Assembly (NCBI GenBank): GCA_030586155.1
Contig: CP130741.1
Coordinates: 2,784,680 to 2,848,679, forward strand
Length of the DNA stretch: 64,000 nt
From: Eubacteriaceae bacterium ES3
Lineage (GTDB): Bacteria > Bacillota > Clostridia > Eubacteriales > Eubacteriaceae
Direction: 5' to 3'
Position 1 is the first letter of the stretch. Each line of letters starts with the position of its first letter. Positions 28,104 through 36,269 of this stretch are shown here, piece by piece. The notes beneath the pieces were generated by a model. It searched no databases. It was given only the letters and a program-made list of their open reading frames with translations, and was not told the origin of the DNA. Both the position numbers and the translations under genes were made by a program.

Positions 28104-28535
28104 CTATATCCCAAGCATTGCCATATTTCCGGCAATTTCTTCATAATTCAGATCCTCCGATTCGTTATAGCTTTCCCAGCACTGACTATCCCAGATTTCC
28201 AACCGATTGGATACTCCAATAATGGTAACTTCCCGGGATATTTTAGCATACTTTCTGAGTGATGCCGGAATGGTCGCCCGCCCCTGTCGATCTAATTCAC
28301 AATCCGCCGCACCGGCAAAGAAAAAGCGGGTAAAAGCACGGGCGTTTTTATCTGAAACTGGTAAGGATTTAAGTTTACCTTCAAAATCCTCCCATTCAGC
28401 CATGGAAAAAACAAAAAGGCAACAGTCCAGACCTTTGGTAAGAACAAATTGTCCACCCAGAGACTCTCTGAACTTAGAAGGAATAATTAGTCGTCCTTTA
28501 TCATCGATATTATGTATATGTTCTCCAAAAAACAT
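28104..28535 (-). CDS. mraZ: transcriptional regulator MraZ
   Basis: DNA-binding protein with two SpoVT/AbrB-like halves that represses the division and cell wall cluster it heads. Motifs: GEHIHNIDDKGRLIIPSKFR in the first half and DCELDRQGRATIPASLRKYA in the second. The ATG reading MFFGEHIHNID is preferred because AGGGGGG is 8 nt upstream; a TTG two codons earlier would crowd it. 143 residues. Four MraZ-type boxes lie in its own promoter. Confidence 0.95.
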   Translation of the reverse strand: MFFGEHIHNIDDKGRLIIPSKFRESLGGQFVLTKGLDCCLFVFSMAEWEDFEGKLKSLPVSDKNARAFTRFFFAGAADCELDRQGRATIPASLRKYAKISREVTIIGVSNRLEIWDSQCWESYNESEDLNYEEIAGNMAMLGI

Positions 28536-28565
28536 TCGCAATTCCCCCCTTTCACTCTTTCTCTT

Positions 28566-28608
28566 CCATTATGCTCCACATTATACCACAGTCCACCACC
28601 CTCTACAA
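28566..28608 (-). promoter_or_regulatory. mraZ promoter with four MraZ boxes at 10-bp spacing
   Basis: On the minus strand a -35 TTGTAG (28603-28608), a 17-bp spacer and a -10 TATAAT (28580-28585) form a near-consensus sigma-A promoter. Overlapping it are three GTGG units and one ATGG unit whose first bases are exactly 10 bp apart (plus-strand CCAC/CCAT at 28596, 28586, 28576 and 28566). This agrees with the known MraZ target, short GTGG-type repeats on one helix face. Binding would occlude the -10. Confidence 0.88.
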
Positions 28609-28858
28609 GATATGAGCCTCCTGCTTAAGTAAAAATAATCAGGATAATTTGTAAAAATTCTGTTACTTTTTTTAAACAAACTCCAACAATCTTTGTATTC
28701 TATGAACAAGTTTTCACTAAAGCTGCTGTTATTTTACCCTCATGCCTTATTATTGATAAGATTTTTTCTCCTGACGGTCTTTAACCACAGCTTTTACTTG
28801 TGCAGTTTCTGATTTTGGTTTAAACTATTAGCACAATGAACATTAAGGAGTAATTTAA

Positions 28859-29128
28859 ATGAGAGCAGTTTTAACGGTTATTGGAAAAGACCGCACCGGC
28901 ATTATTTACCGGGTTTCTGAAATATTGGCCAAACATGAAGTAAATATCGAAGATATTAGCCAGACCATCATGAATGATTTTTTCACCATGATTATGCTGG
29001 TTGATTTAAGTAACATGAACATTCATTTCAACGATCTGAAGAGTTCTCTGGAACAATGCGGAGAAGAAATTGGCATGTCCATCCGTATTCAGCACGAAGA
29101 TCTGTTCAATGCCATGCACAAGATTTAG
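28859..29128 (+). CDS. ACT-domain protein (UPF0237)
   Basis: 89 residues forming one ACT domain (MRAVLTVIGKDRTGIIYRVS at the N-terminus). ACT domains bind small ligands, usually amino acids. The family nearly always sits upstream of the UPF0210 gene, as here (9 bp). A GGAG ribosome site lies before the ATG. The 316-bp gap before it holds the divergent mraZ promoter and, nearer this gene, no promoter I can define with confidence. Function is not established. Confidence 0.88.
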   Translation: MRAVLTVIGKDRTGIIYRVSEILAKHEVNIEDISQTIMNDFFTMIMLVDLSNMNIHFNDLKSSLEQCGEEIGMSIRIQHEDLFNAMHKI

Positions 29129-29137
29129 GGGGGGAAG

Positions 29138-30496
29138 ATGACAGTATTTAAAAACGTCCTCGAAACCGTCCGGATGATCGAAAAAGAGAAACTGGATATT
29201 CGTACCATCACCATGGGGATTTCCTTGCTCGACTGCGTCGATTCTTCAGGCGAAAAAAGCCGGCAGAAAATTTATGATAAAATTACCGGCCTGGCCAAGA
29301 ATCTAGTCAGTGAAGGTGAACGCATTGAAACCGAACTGGGAATTCCAATCGTCAACAAACGAATCTCTGTCACCCCGATCTCACTGATTGCCGGTGCCAG
29401 TGATGACAACTCTTATGTCGAATATGCTAAAACTTTAGACCGAGCTGCTAAAGAAGTGGGCGTAAACTTTATCGGTGGCTTCTCAGCACTGGTTCCCAAA
29501 GGTTTTACCAAGGGTGATCAAATCCTTTTTAATTCTATCCCTGAAGCCTTAGCCTGCACTGAACATGTCTGTTCATCTGTTAATCTGGGTTCTTCAAAGA
29601 CCGGCATTAATATGGATGCCGTCAAACAGCTGGGCGAGTTAATTAAACAGACTGCCTATCTGACCCGTGATGCCGATTCTATCGGATGTGCCAAATTTGT
29701 TGCCTTCGCTAATGCGGTAGATGACAACCCTTTTATGGCTGGTGCTTTTCACGGTATTACCGAAGCTGAATCTGTCTTAAATGTCGGCGTCAGCGGTCCA
29801 GGAGTTGTAAAACGGGCCCTGGAAAAGGCTCAGGATGCCTCTTTTGGCGAAATGGCTGAAATTATTAAGAAAACTGCTTTCAAAATCACCCGTGCCGGTC
29901 ACCTGGTGGGAACGACTGTAGCCGAACGATTAGGGGTTCCTTTCGGAATTCTTGATCTCTCACTGGCTCCTACACCAGAAATTGGCGATAGTGTGGCTCG
30001 AATCCTCGAAGAAATGGGACTGGCCCACTGTGGAACTCACGGTACCACAGCCGCTCTGGCAATGCTTAACGATGCTGTTAAAAAGGGTGGCATTATGGCT
30101 TCTACCTCAGTCGGTGGATTTAGCGGTGCTTTTATCCCGGTCAGTGAAGATGAAGGAATGATCGAGGCCGTCGAAGTTGGCGCACTTTCTTTTGATAAAC
30201 TGGAAGCAATGACCAGCGTCTGCTCAGTTGGTATCGATATGGTCGCTATTCCCGGCGACACTCCAGCTTCTACTATTTCTGCCATTATTGCTGATGAAGC
30301 TGCAATCGGTGTAATCAACAATAAAACTACCGGCGTGCGAATTATTCCAGTACACGGTAAAACAGTGGGCGACTCTGCTGAATTTGGCGGGCTTCTTGGT
30401 CGAGCTCCTATCATGCCGGTCAACCCCCACGACAGTTCAGTCTTTATCAATCGCGGCGGACAGATTCCAGCCCCGATTCACAGTTTTAAAAACTAG
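29138..30496 (+). CDS. UPF0210 (DUF711) family protein
   Basis: 452 residues with the family's glycine-rich segments ([43 protein letters not shown]). It is distantly related to glycyl radical enzyme folds, but no radical glycine or catalytic motif is claimed. It follows the ACT protein in the usual two-gene order. The GGGGGG run before the ATG is the ribosome site. The biochemical role is unknown to me. Confidence 0.9.
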   Translation: MTVFKNVLETVRMIEKEKLDIRTITMGISLLDCVDSSGEKSRQKIYDKITGLAKNLVSEGERIETELGIPIVNKRISVTPISLIAGASDDNSYVEYAKTLDRAAKEVGVNFIGGFSALVPKGFTKGDQILFNSIPEALACTEHVCSSVNLGSSKTGINMDAVKQLGELIKQTAYLTRDADSIGCAKFVAFANAVDDNPFMAGAFHGITEAESVLNVGVSGPGVVKRALEKAQDASFGEMAEIIKKTAFKITRAGHLVGTTVAERLGVPFGILDLSLAPTPEIGDSVARILEEMGLAHCGTHGTTAALAMLNDAVKKGGIMASTSVGGFSGAFIPVSEDEGMIEAVEVGALSFDKLEAMTSVCSVGIDMVAIPGDTPASTISAIIADEAAIGVINNKTTGVRIIPVHGKTVGDSAEFGGLLGRAPIMPVNPHDSSVFINRGGQIPAPIHSFKN

Positions 30497-30549
30497 CAAT
30501 TTTACCTGACCTTTTCCAGATTACAACCAGTATTTTCATACCAACACCA

Positions 30550-30580
30550 GTTGGTCAGTGGGCCTGCCCCACCGACCAAC
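30550..30580. repeat. long hairpin upstream of the ABC transporter
   Basis: GTTGGTCAGTGGG (30550-30562) and CCCACCGACCAAC (30568-30580) form 13-bp arms with one mismatch and a 5-nt loop. No T-run follows on either strand, so it is not an ordinary intrinsic terminator. It lies 54 bp after the UPF0210 stop and about 70 bp before the transporter gene. It could be an mRNA-processing or attenuation element, or an operator. Confidence 0.55.
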
Positions 30581-30652
30581 CGGTACGATAATATCGGTCT
30601 GTTTTCTGAAATTTCAGGTTTTAAATTGAATATATCCAATGGAGGAAAAGAA

Positions 30653-31657
30653 ATGAAAAAGAAATTGTTGGCAGTATTTCTACTGTCTGCCCTGGCCATT
30701 TTTGGTGCAGGTTGTTCAAGTGAAAGCGCTGATGACGCTTCGACAAGTGACATTACTGTAGGCATTATCCAGTATGTGGATCATGTAGCCCTGGATGCTG
30801 CTCGTGACGGCTTTATTGACGGACTGGCTGATAACGGTTACGTTGACGGTGACAACATCACTATTGATCTGCAAAACGCTCAGGCTGATCAGAGTAATCT
30901 AGCAACAATCAGTGACCGTTTTATCAGTAATAATGTCAATCTGATTCTGGCGATTGCTACTCCTGCTGCTCAGTCAATTGCCGGTAAAACAACAGAGATT
31001 CCAATTCTGGGAACCGCTATCACCGATTACGAAAGTGCCCGTCTGGTCGACTCTAATGAAGCTCCTGGCGGAAATGTTTCCGGTACCACCGATATGAATC
31101 CAATAGCTGAACAAATTGATCTGCTGGTTAAACTGGTGCCTGACGCTAAAACTGTTGGTGTGCTTTATACATCAAGCGAAGACAACTCAGTTGTTCAGGC
31201 TGAGATTGCTAAACAAGCCATTGAAGCGCTTGGCTTAAACTATGTGGAGGTAACTGTAACCAACTCAAATGATGTCCAGCAGGCAACTCAGTCAATCGTT
31301 AGTCAGTGTGATGCGATCTACATCCCAACTGATAACGTCTTTGCCTCGGCTATGCCTCAGGTGCGAAGTATTACAGCCGAATCTAAAACACCAGTGATTG
31401 TTGGTGAATCAGGAATGGTTGAAAGTGGTGCTTTGGCTACTTTGGGAATCAATTATTATGATCTTGGTTATCAGACCGGTATCATGGGTGCTAAAATCCT
31501 CAGTGGCGAAGCAGAAACAGCAACCATGCCAATTGAATCTTCTGAAAATTTCGATTTTGTAATTAACGGTGAAGTCGCCGATGAAATTGGCATCACTATC
31601 CCAGAAGATATGCAGCAATATGTGATTACACCATCTGATGTTGCCGCAACCGAGTAA
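30653..31657 (+). CDS. ABC transporter substrate-binding lipoprotein (TrpX-like)
   Basis: Secreted lipoprotein: signal peptide MKKKLLAVFLLSALAIFG with lipobox AGC near residue 21, then a periplasmic-binding-like fold of the ABC_sub_bind family. Motifs: VGIIQYVDHVALDAARDGF near 40 and the LAIATPAAQSIAG region. The start is the ATG at 30653 with GGAGG upstream; the long in-frame extension upstream lacks a ribosome site. 334 residues. Members in streptococci bind tryptophan, but the ligand here is not fixed. It heads a three-gene operon. Confidence 0.9.
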   Translation: MKKKLLAVFLLSALAIFGAGCSSESADDASTSDITVGIIQYVDHVALDAARDGFIDGLADNGYVDGDNITIDLQNAQADQSNLATISDRFISNNVNLILAIATPAAQSIAGKTTEIPILGTAITDYESARLVDSNEAPGGNVSGTTDMNPIAEQIDLLVKLVPDAKTVGVLYTSSEDNSVVQAEIAKQAIEALGLNYVEVTVTNSNDVQQATQSIVSQCDAIYIPTDNVFASAMPQVRSITAESKTPVIVGESGMVESGALATLGINYYDLGYQTGIMGAKILSGEAETATMPIESSENFDFVINGEVADEIGITIPEDMQQYVITPSDVAATE

Positions 31658-31679
31658 TTTTTAGAATCGAGGAAATTTA

Positions 31680-32576
31680 ATGTTACAAATACTTTTAGGC
31701 GCGATTTCTCTGGGACTTCTTTGGGCAGTCATGACAATCGGCGTTTACATTACATATCGAATCCTGGACATAGCTGATTTAACTGTTGAAGGAAGTATCG
31801 CCATGGGCGCTGCCATTGCCGCATTCTCTATCGTCAACGGAACGAATCCAATTCTGGCGACGTTTTACGCTTTTATTGGAGGATTGCTGGCCGGACTTGT
31901 AACAGGCCTTCTTCACACCAAACTTAAAATACCGGCACTTTTATCCGGTATTCTGACCATGATTGCTTTGTATTCTGTTAACCTGCGTATTATGGGAAGG
32001 GCCAACCTTTCCCTCTTACGCATGGATACTGTCTTTACCGTCTTTGAAAAAATGGGACTGAGTTCCACAAATGCTGTGATGTTATTCGGTTTCTTAAGTG
32101 TAGTTGTTATTATTGCTATTCTCTACTGGTTTTTCGGAACGGAAATGGGCTGTGCGATCAGGGCTACTGGAGATAATCCGCAAATGGCCCGGGCTCAAGG
32201 GATTAATACCAATAACATGATTATCCTGGGGCTTGTTTTAAGTAATGGTCTGGTTGCTCTGTCAGGGTCTTTAATTGCCCAAAGCCAGAGCTTTGCCGAT
32301 GTCCAGATGGGGATTGGTTCCATCGTTATTGGTCTGGCATCTGTTATCATTGGGGAGGTCATCTTCGGCACCCGTAATTTTCTCAATTGCCTGGTCTCAT
32401 TGGTACTGGGAGCCATTACTTACCGAATCATTATTGCCCTGGTTTTAAAACTGGGTATGCCAGCCAACGATTTAAAGCTGTTTACCGCGATCACCGTAGT
32501 TATCGCTTTATCCTTACCAGTCTTTAAGAAATACCTGCAACCTATAAAAAAATCTGTTAAAGGAGGCGATCTCTAA
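31680..32576 (+). CDS. ABC transporter permease
   Basis: Integral membrane protein of the branched-chain/ribose-type permease superfamily, with about eight or nine hydrophobic segments. The cytoplasmic coupling region is GCAIRATGDNPQMARAQGI near residue 155, typical of the family. 298 residues. Its stop overlaps the ATPase start as TAATG. It pairs with the lipoprotein upstream. Confidence 0.93.
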   Translation: MLQILLGAISLGLLWAVMTIGVYITYRILDIADLTVEGSIAMGAAIAAFSIVNGTNPILATFYAFIGGLLAGLVTGLLHTKLKIPALLSGILTMIALYSVNLRIMGRANLSLLRMDTVFTVFEKMGLSSTNAVMLFGFLSVVVIIAILYWFFGTEMGCAIRATGDNPQMARAQGINTNNMIILGLVLSNGLVALSGSLIAQSQSFADVQMGIGSIVIGLASVIIGEVIFGTRNFLNCLVSLVLGAITYRIIIALVLKLGMPANDLKLFTAITVVIALSLPVFKKYLQPIKKSVKGGDL

Positions 32577-33370
32577 TGCTGACAATTCAAGAAATTACAA
32601 AAAAATTCAACGCTGGAACTGTCAATGAAAAAATAGCCTTAAGCGGATTGTCCCTGACTTTAAATGAAGGAGACTTTGTGACCTTAATCGGCGGAAACGG
32701 CGCCGGCAAGTCAACCCTGCTCAATTGCGTAGCAGGTGTTCATCCTGTGGATTCGGGTTCTATTACTATCGATTCTATTGATGTCACAAAGCTTTCTGAA
32801 CATAAAAGAGCCTCTTATATTGGTCGCGTCTTTCAGGATCCGATGCTGGGAACTGCCGGCAATATGGGTATTGAAGAGAATCTGGCACTGGCCTACCGCC
32901 GGGGAAAATCTCGTGGTCTGCGCTGGGGGATCAGTAATCAGGAACGAGAAATCTACAAAGAATTACTGAGTCACCTGGACTTGGGTCTTGAAAACCGGCT
33001 TCATGCCAAGGTCGGTCTGCTTTCCGGCGGTCAGAGACAGGCCCTTACACTCCTAATGGCCACACTTAAAAAACCCCGTCTCCTGCTCCTCGATGAACAT
33101 ACAGCGGCACTTGATCCTAAAACTGCCGACAAGGTGCTAAAGTTAAGTGACCGGTTTGTCAAAGAAGGTAAACTGACAACCATGATGGTTACCCACAATA
33201 TGCGACACGCCATTGAATTTGGAAACCGCTTGATTATGATGCATGAGGGCCGAATTATCCTGGATATTAAAGGTCCAGAAAAAGAAAAGCTGACGGTTGA
33301 GGACCTACTGAAACAGTTCGGACAGGTCAGTGGTGAAGAGTTCGCCAACGACCGTGCACTTTTAGCCTAG
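32576..33370 (+). CDS. ABC transporter ATP-binding protein
   Basis: Walker A GGNGAGKST near residue 38, Q-loop RVFQDPMLG, signature LSGGQRQALTLLMA near 148 and Walker B LLLLDEHTAALDP near 168. The Walker B Glu is present, as is the switch histidine (MVTHNM). 264 residues, a single nucleotide-binding domain. It ends the operon before a strong terminator. Confidence 0.96.
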   Translation: MLTIQEITKKFNAGTVNEKIALSGLSLTLNEGDFVTLIGGNGAGKSTLLNCVAGVHPVDSGSITIDSIDVTKLSEHKRASYIGRVFQDPMLGTAGNMGIEENLALAYRRGKSRGLRWGISNQEREIYKELLSHLDLGLENRLHAKVGLLSGGQRQALTLLMATLKKPRLLLLDEHTAALDPKTADKVLKLSDRFVKEGKLTTMMVTHNMRHAIEFGNRLIMMHEGRIILDIKGPEKEKLTVEDLLKQFGQVSGEEFANDRALLA

Positions 33371-33398
33371 CCTGAGAAACTATCAATTCAAACGAAAA

Positions 33399-33434
33399 AC
33401 CCATAAGTCAGATCGATGAATCTGACTTATGGGT
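33399..33434 (+). terminator. terminator of the ABC transporter operon
   Basis: Perfect 14-bp arms ACCCATAAGTCAGA and TCTGACTTATGGGT with an 8-nt loop, followed by CTTTTTTATTTT. An A-run on the left side lets it also serve the convergent sirtuin gene. Confidence 0.92.
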
Positions 33435-33477
33435 CTTTTTTATTTTCCCGCTCTTCTTGGCTTAACTTTCAAATCTA

Positions 33478-34194
33478 TTAAAGCTCGATCTCTTTAAACA
33501 CCTTTCCTATCGCCTCGTGAATAACCAGATCTGCCTGTAAATCCATCTCTGTTCTATTTTTATTAATCAGAATAAGATTATTCCCCTGGAAATAATGAAC
33601 AAAACCAGCAGCCGGATAAACGGCCAATGAAGTTCCCCCAATTATCAGAGTATCTGCCTGAGAAATAGCCTTAACACTGGCATTAATGACCTCAGTATCC
33701 AGACCTTCTTCGTAAAGCACCACATCAGGCTTGATCATTCCTTTGCAGAAACAGGTTGGAATACCCTCGCCGTTTAAAACCGCTTCCATTTCATAGAAGC
33801 TATGGCACTTCATACAGTAGTTGCGATAAACCGATCCATGAAGTTCCAATACTTTTTGACTGCCCGCTTTCTGATGTAGTCCGTCAATATTTTGGGTAAT
33901 CACAGCTTTGAGTTTTCCTGCTTTTTCCAGCTCCGCCAACTTTAGATGGGCCGCATTTGGCTTTGCTTTAGGAAATAACATTTTCTGCCGATAAAACTTA
34001 AAAAACTCCTGCGGATGACCCATAAAAAAAGTATGGGATAAAATCGTTTCCGGAGGATAATCATATTCTTTATTATATAATCCGTCTTCACTTCGAAAAT
34101 CAGGAATGCCACTTTCCGTGGACACACCAGCACCTCCAAAGAAAACGATATTATCAGAGTCACTGATGATCTTTTGCAATTGCTTTACTGACAT
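33478..34194 (-). CDS. cobB: Sir2-family NAD-dependent protein deacylase
   Basis: Removes acyl groups from lysine using NAD+. Motifs: GGAGVSTESGIPDFRSEDGL near residue 19, ITQNIDGLHQKAG near 99, catalytic His in ELHGSVYRN near 117, and GGTSLAVYPAAGF near 190. The zinc site has CMKC near 126 and a second pair in PTCFC near 147. 238 residues. No acetyltransferase or acetyl-CoA synthetase partner is adjacent. Confidence 0.95.
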   Translation of the reverse strand: MSVKQLQKIISDSDNIVFFGGAGVSTESGIPDFRSEDGLYNKEYDYPPETILSHTFFMGHPQEFFKFYRQKMLFPKAKPNAAHLKLAELEKAGKLKAVITQNIDGLHQKAGSQKVLELHGSVYRNYCMKCHSFYEMEAVLNGEGIPTCFCKGMIKPDVVLYEEGLDTEVINASVKAISQADTLIIGGTSLAVYPAAGFVHYFQGNNLILINKNRTEMDLQADLVIHEAIGKVFKEIEL

Positions 34195-34403
34195 TTTGTC
34201 TCCTTTCCAGATGACATACGGGATTGTATATTTATTATCGCGTATTGGTCCTTAAAAGAAAAGAGACTAATTGGACCTGTTGCATTGTGTTTTATCCTTG
34301 TTGCCATTTTTCGTCCAAATTTCGCACACAAACTGCAACAATTTTTATAGAAAACTGCAGATTATTGCTTTAATCCAAAATAGTTGCACTATTTCTTAAA
34401 AAT
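34195..34403. other. intergenic stretch with no gene seen
   Basis: About 210 bp of A/T-rich sequence between the sirtuin start and the next terminator. It presumably contains the minus-strand sirtuin promoter. I see no conserved RNA element or convincing open frame here. Confidence 0.4.
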
Positions 34404-34433
34404 AGGCCCCATGATTCATTTATCATGGGGCCT
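34404..34433 (-). terminator. terminator after the zinc-ribbon gene
   Basis: Perfect 12-bp arms AGGCCCCATGAT and ATCATGGGGCCT with a 6-nt loop, followed on the minus strand by TATTTTT. It lies 30 bp beyond the stop of the frameshifted zinc-ribbon gene. Confidence 0.9.
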
Positions 34434-34461
34434 GCAGCAAGTCTGGTAAATAGTTTTTTAC

Positions 34462-35351
34462 TTAATACGTAACATATGATGCGTAATAGCCATTAATATA
34501 AATCGCATTGTCTCCCATCGGATTACAGTCAATATACATGGTCTGACCACCGCCATAAACAGTCCCAATAGTTCCGTTAGTTCCAGATTCTATACTAAAT
34601 GTATAAGACCCTTCATATCCATAAGCACCCCCATCACCAGCATAGAAATAACCATCATAAAAATCATAATAGATCAGATACCCACTTCCATCATCGACTA
34701 CCCAGGTCCCTCTGATATTATCTTCGAAGATCGCCCGCTCCGATGCGGTCGTATCAACTACCGGCGTTTCAACAACTGGTGTCTGCACTGCCGCAATCAC
34801 ATATTCTGCCGTTTTAACCTCACTTTTATTGCCGCTTTCATCAATGGCAATACTGCGTAGCGTTGTATTGGATGAAATGATCACGGGTGACTCATATTTA
34901 ATCGATTGTTCACTCGGGGTTGACCCGTCAATGGAATAATAAAGAGAAATGTTTTGTCCCTCAGGTTTATTGATCACCACTGTCTGTTCTCCGGTATAGG
35001 TCCCCCCGGCAGTGAATATGTCGGTAATTGAAGTACTACTGCAGAGGTTTCACTCTCTTGCTCATCCTTAGTCTCAGGATTAGTCATAAAACCTTCGGTC
35101 AACCGTAATGCCACCAGAATCCCTACCCCAATCAAAATTAGCGCACCAACTATTGAAACAACAATAATCAGTGCTTTATTGGAATTCCCCGATGGTTTCT
35201 CATTTGTAACCGGAACATTTTCCTGATGCACTGGTTGACTATTTTCTGCATTTCCATTTTCTTCATTAAATTTATATCCACACTGTGTACAAAAGTGTGC
35301 ATCTGACTCAACTTCATTTTGACAATTTGGACAAATTCTCCCCATTTTCAT
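34462..35351 (-). pseudogene. zinc-ribbon/TM/chitobiase-like protein, frameshifted
   Basis: One gene in two frames. The 5' part (34974 to about 35345-35351) gives a zinc ribbon CPNC...CTQCG, a low-complexity linker and one membrane helix (ALIIVVSIVGALILIGVGIL). It then runs to LPTYSLPGG and breaks. The 3' part (34462-34980 and upstream in the second frame) continues TYTGEQTVVINKPEG, SLYYSIDGSTPSEQS (chitobiase C-terminal/Big-like fold) and a C-terminal domain rich in Tyr and Gly. The break is a run of six G (plus-strand C at 35002-35007); a seventh G restores LPGGTYTGEQ. Either a one-base loss, a phase-variable tract or an assembly error. The repaired product would be a bitopic surface protein of unknown role. 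Confidence 0.82.
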
Positions 35352-35465
35352 TCCCTCACTCTCTTTGTCTATCAGTTTCCAGCCATTATTCATACTGAAC
35401 TTCCGGCACACTAATTTTTACCCTTTTTTTAGTATTTATATCAGAAATATTGACGATTAATAAAG

Positions 35466-36236
35466 CTAAATCCGCCTACCCTGATTTTTCCGTCTAACTG
35501 AAAATGTCACCGAATTAAGCGCTGCAATTTCTTTTGCAACCTGCTTGGCCTCTTCCTCCCTGTTTTTCGGAACTGGAATCCTACAAGTCTGTGGCTGAGG
35601 TCCGGTTCGCTGAAAAACGACAAACTCTACAATGATCAGAGGACTCTCATCTTCTGAATCCGCAAGAATAACTTCACTGATTTCCGTCATAGGCGCTACC
35701 CATTGGATGTATTGCCCCATAACCCAGGCACTTTTTGAGCTGATGTATACTTCAGCAAGAGACTTCTTCATTTTTCTGTATCCTGCAGTCGGGGCCAAAA
35801 AAGCTGCAAGTGCAACAATAGCAAAGACACCTAACATAATGAGAAAAAAGAATAGCGCATCTTCCCCGTCATCAAAGCCAAAAATCAGGAATAAGGCAGT
35901 AATCACAACAAAAAAGAAGGTCATAATCCCAAAGAGACTTTTATTGTTGGCTTTACGGTCCTGATATTCTTCCTTAATTTTCTTCTGATGTTCATCGCCA
36001 TCGAATATCCAGTGAGCAAGCACCTCTTCGCCAGCAAACATCTTATTAAGCAGTTTGTACTGTCCATAAAATACAAATATCAAAATAAAGAATGTCAGAA
36101 AAACCAACAACCCCACTAAAATCATCCAATAGAAATCATAATCATCCAGCATAATTCCAGATACAATCATTAATCCACCTGCTACTGTCATTATCACTGC
36201 AAACAGCAACCATCTGGCCGCATTATTTACCGGCAT
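35466..36236 (-). CDS. hypothetical membrane protein
   Basis: 256 residues with four hydrophobic segments: two near the N-terminus (about 9-30, 37-58) and two central (about 100-120, 128-150). They are joined by a charged cytoplasmic loop (GDEHQKKIKEEYQDRKANNK). The C-terminal ~90 residues are soluble, mostly strand-like (PLIIVEFVVFQRTGPQPQTC) and end basic. No family recognised. It lies between the zinc-ribbon gene and a c-di-GMP protein, same strand. Confidence 0.7.
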   Translation of the reverse strand: MPVNNAARWLLFAVIMTVAGGLMIVSGIMLDDYDFYWMILVGLLVFLTFFILIFVFYGQYKLLNKMFAGEEVLAHWIFDGDEHQKKIKEEYQDRKANNKSLFGIMTFFFVVITALFLIFGFDDGEDALFFFLIMLGVFAIVALAAFLAPTAGYRKMKKSLAEVYISSKSAWVMGQYIQWVAPMTEISEVILADSEDESPLIIVEFVVFQRTGPQPQTCRIPVPKNREEEAKQVAKEIAALNSVTFSVRRKNQGRRI

Positions 36237-36269
36237 TTTATCCTCCTTTTTATTTTAAAGCGCATCAGG

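Noticed and set aside
30550-30598. T-box or tryptophan riboswitch before the ABC importer
   Set aside because: The conserved T-box sequence GGTGG...CCGCG is not present; only plain hairpins are seen.
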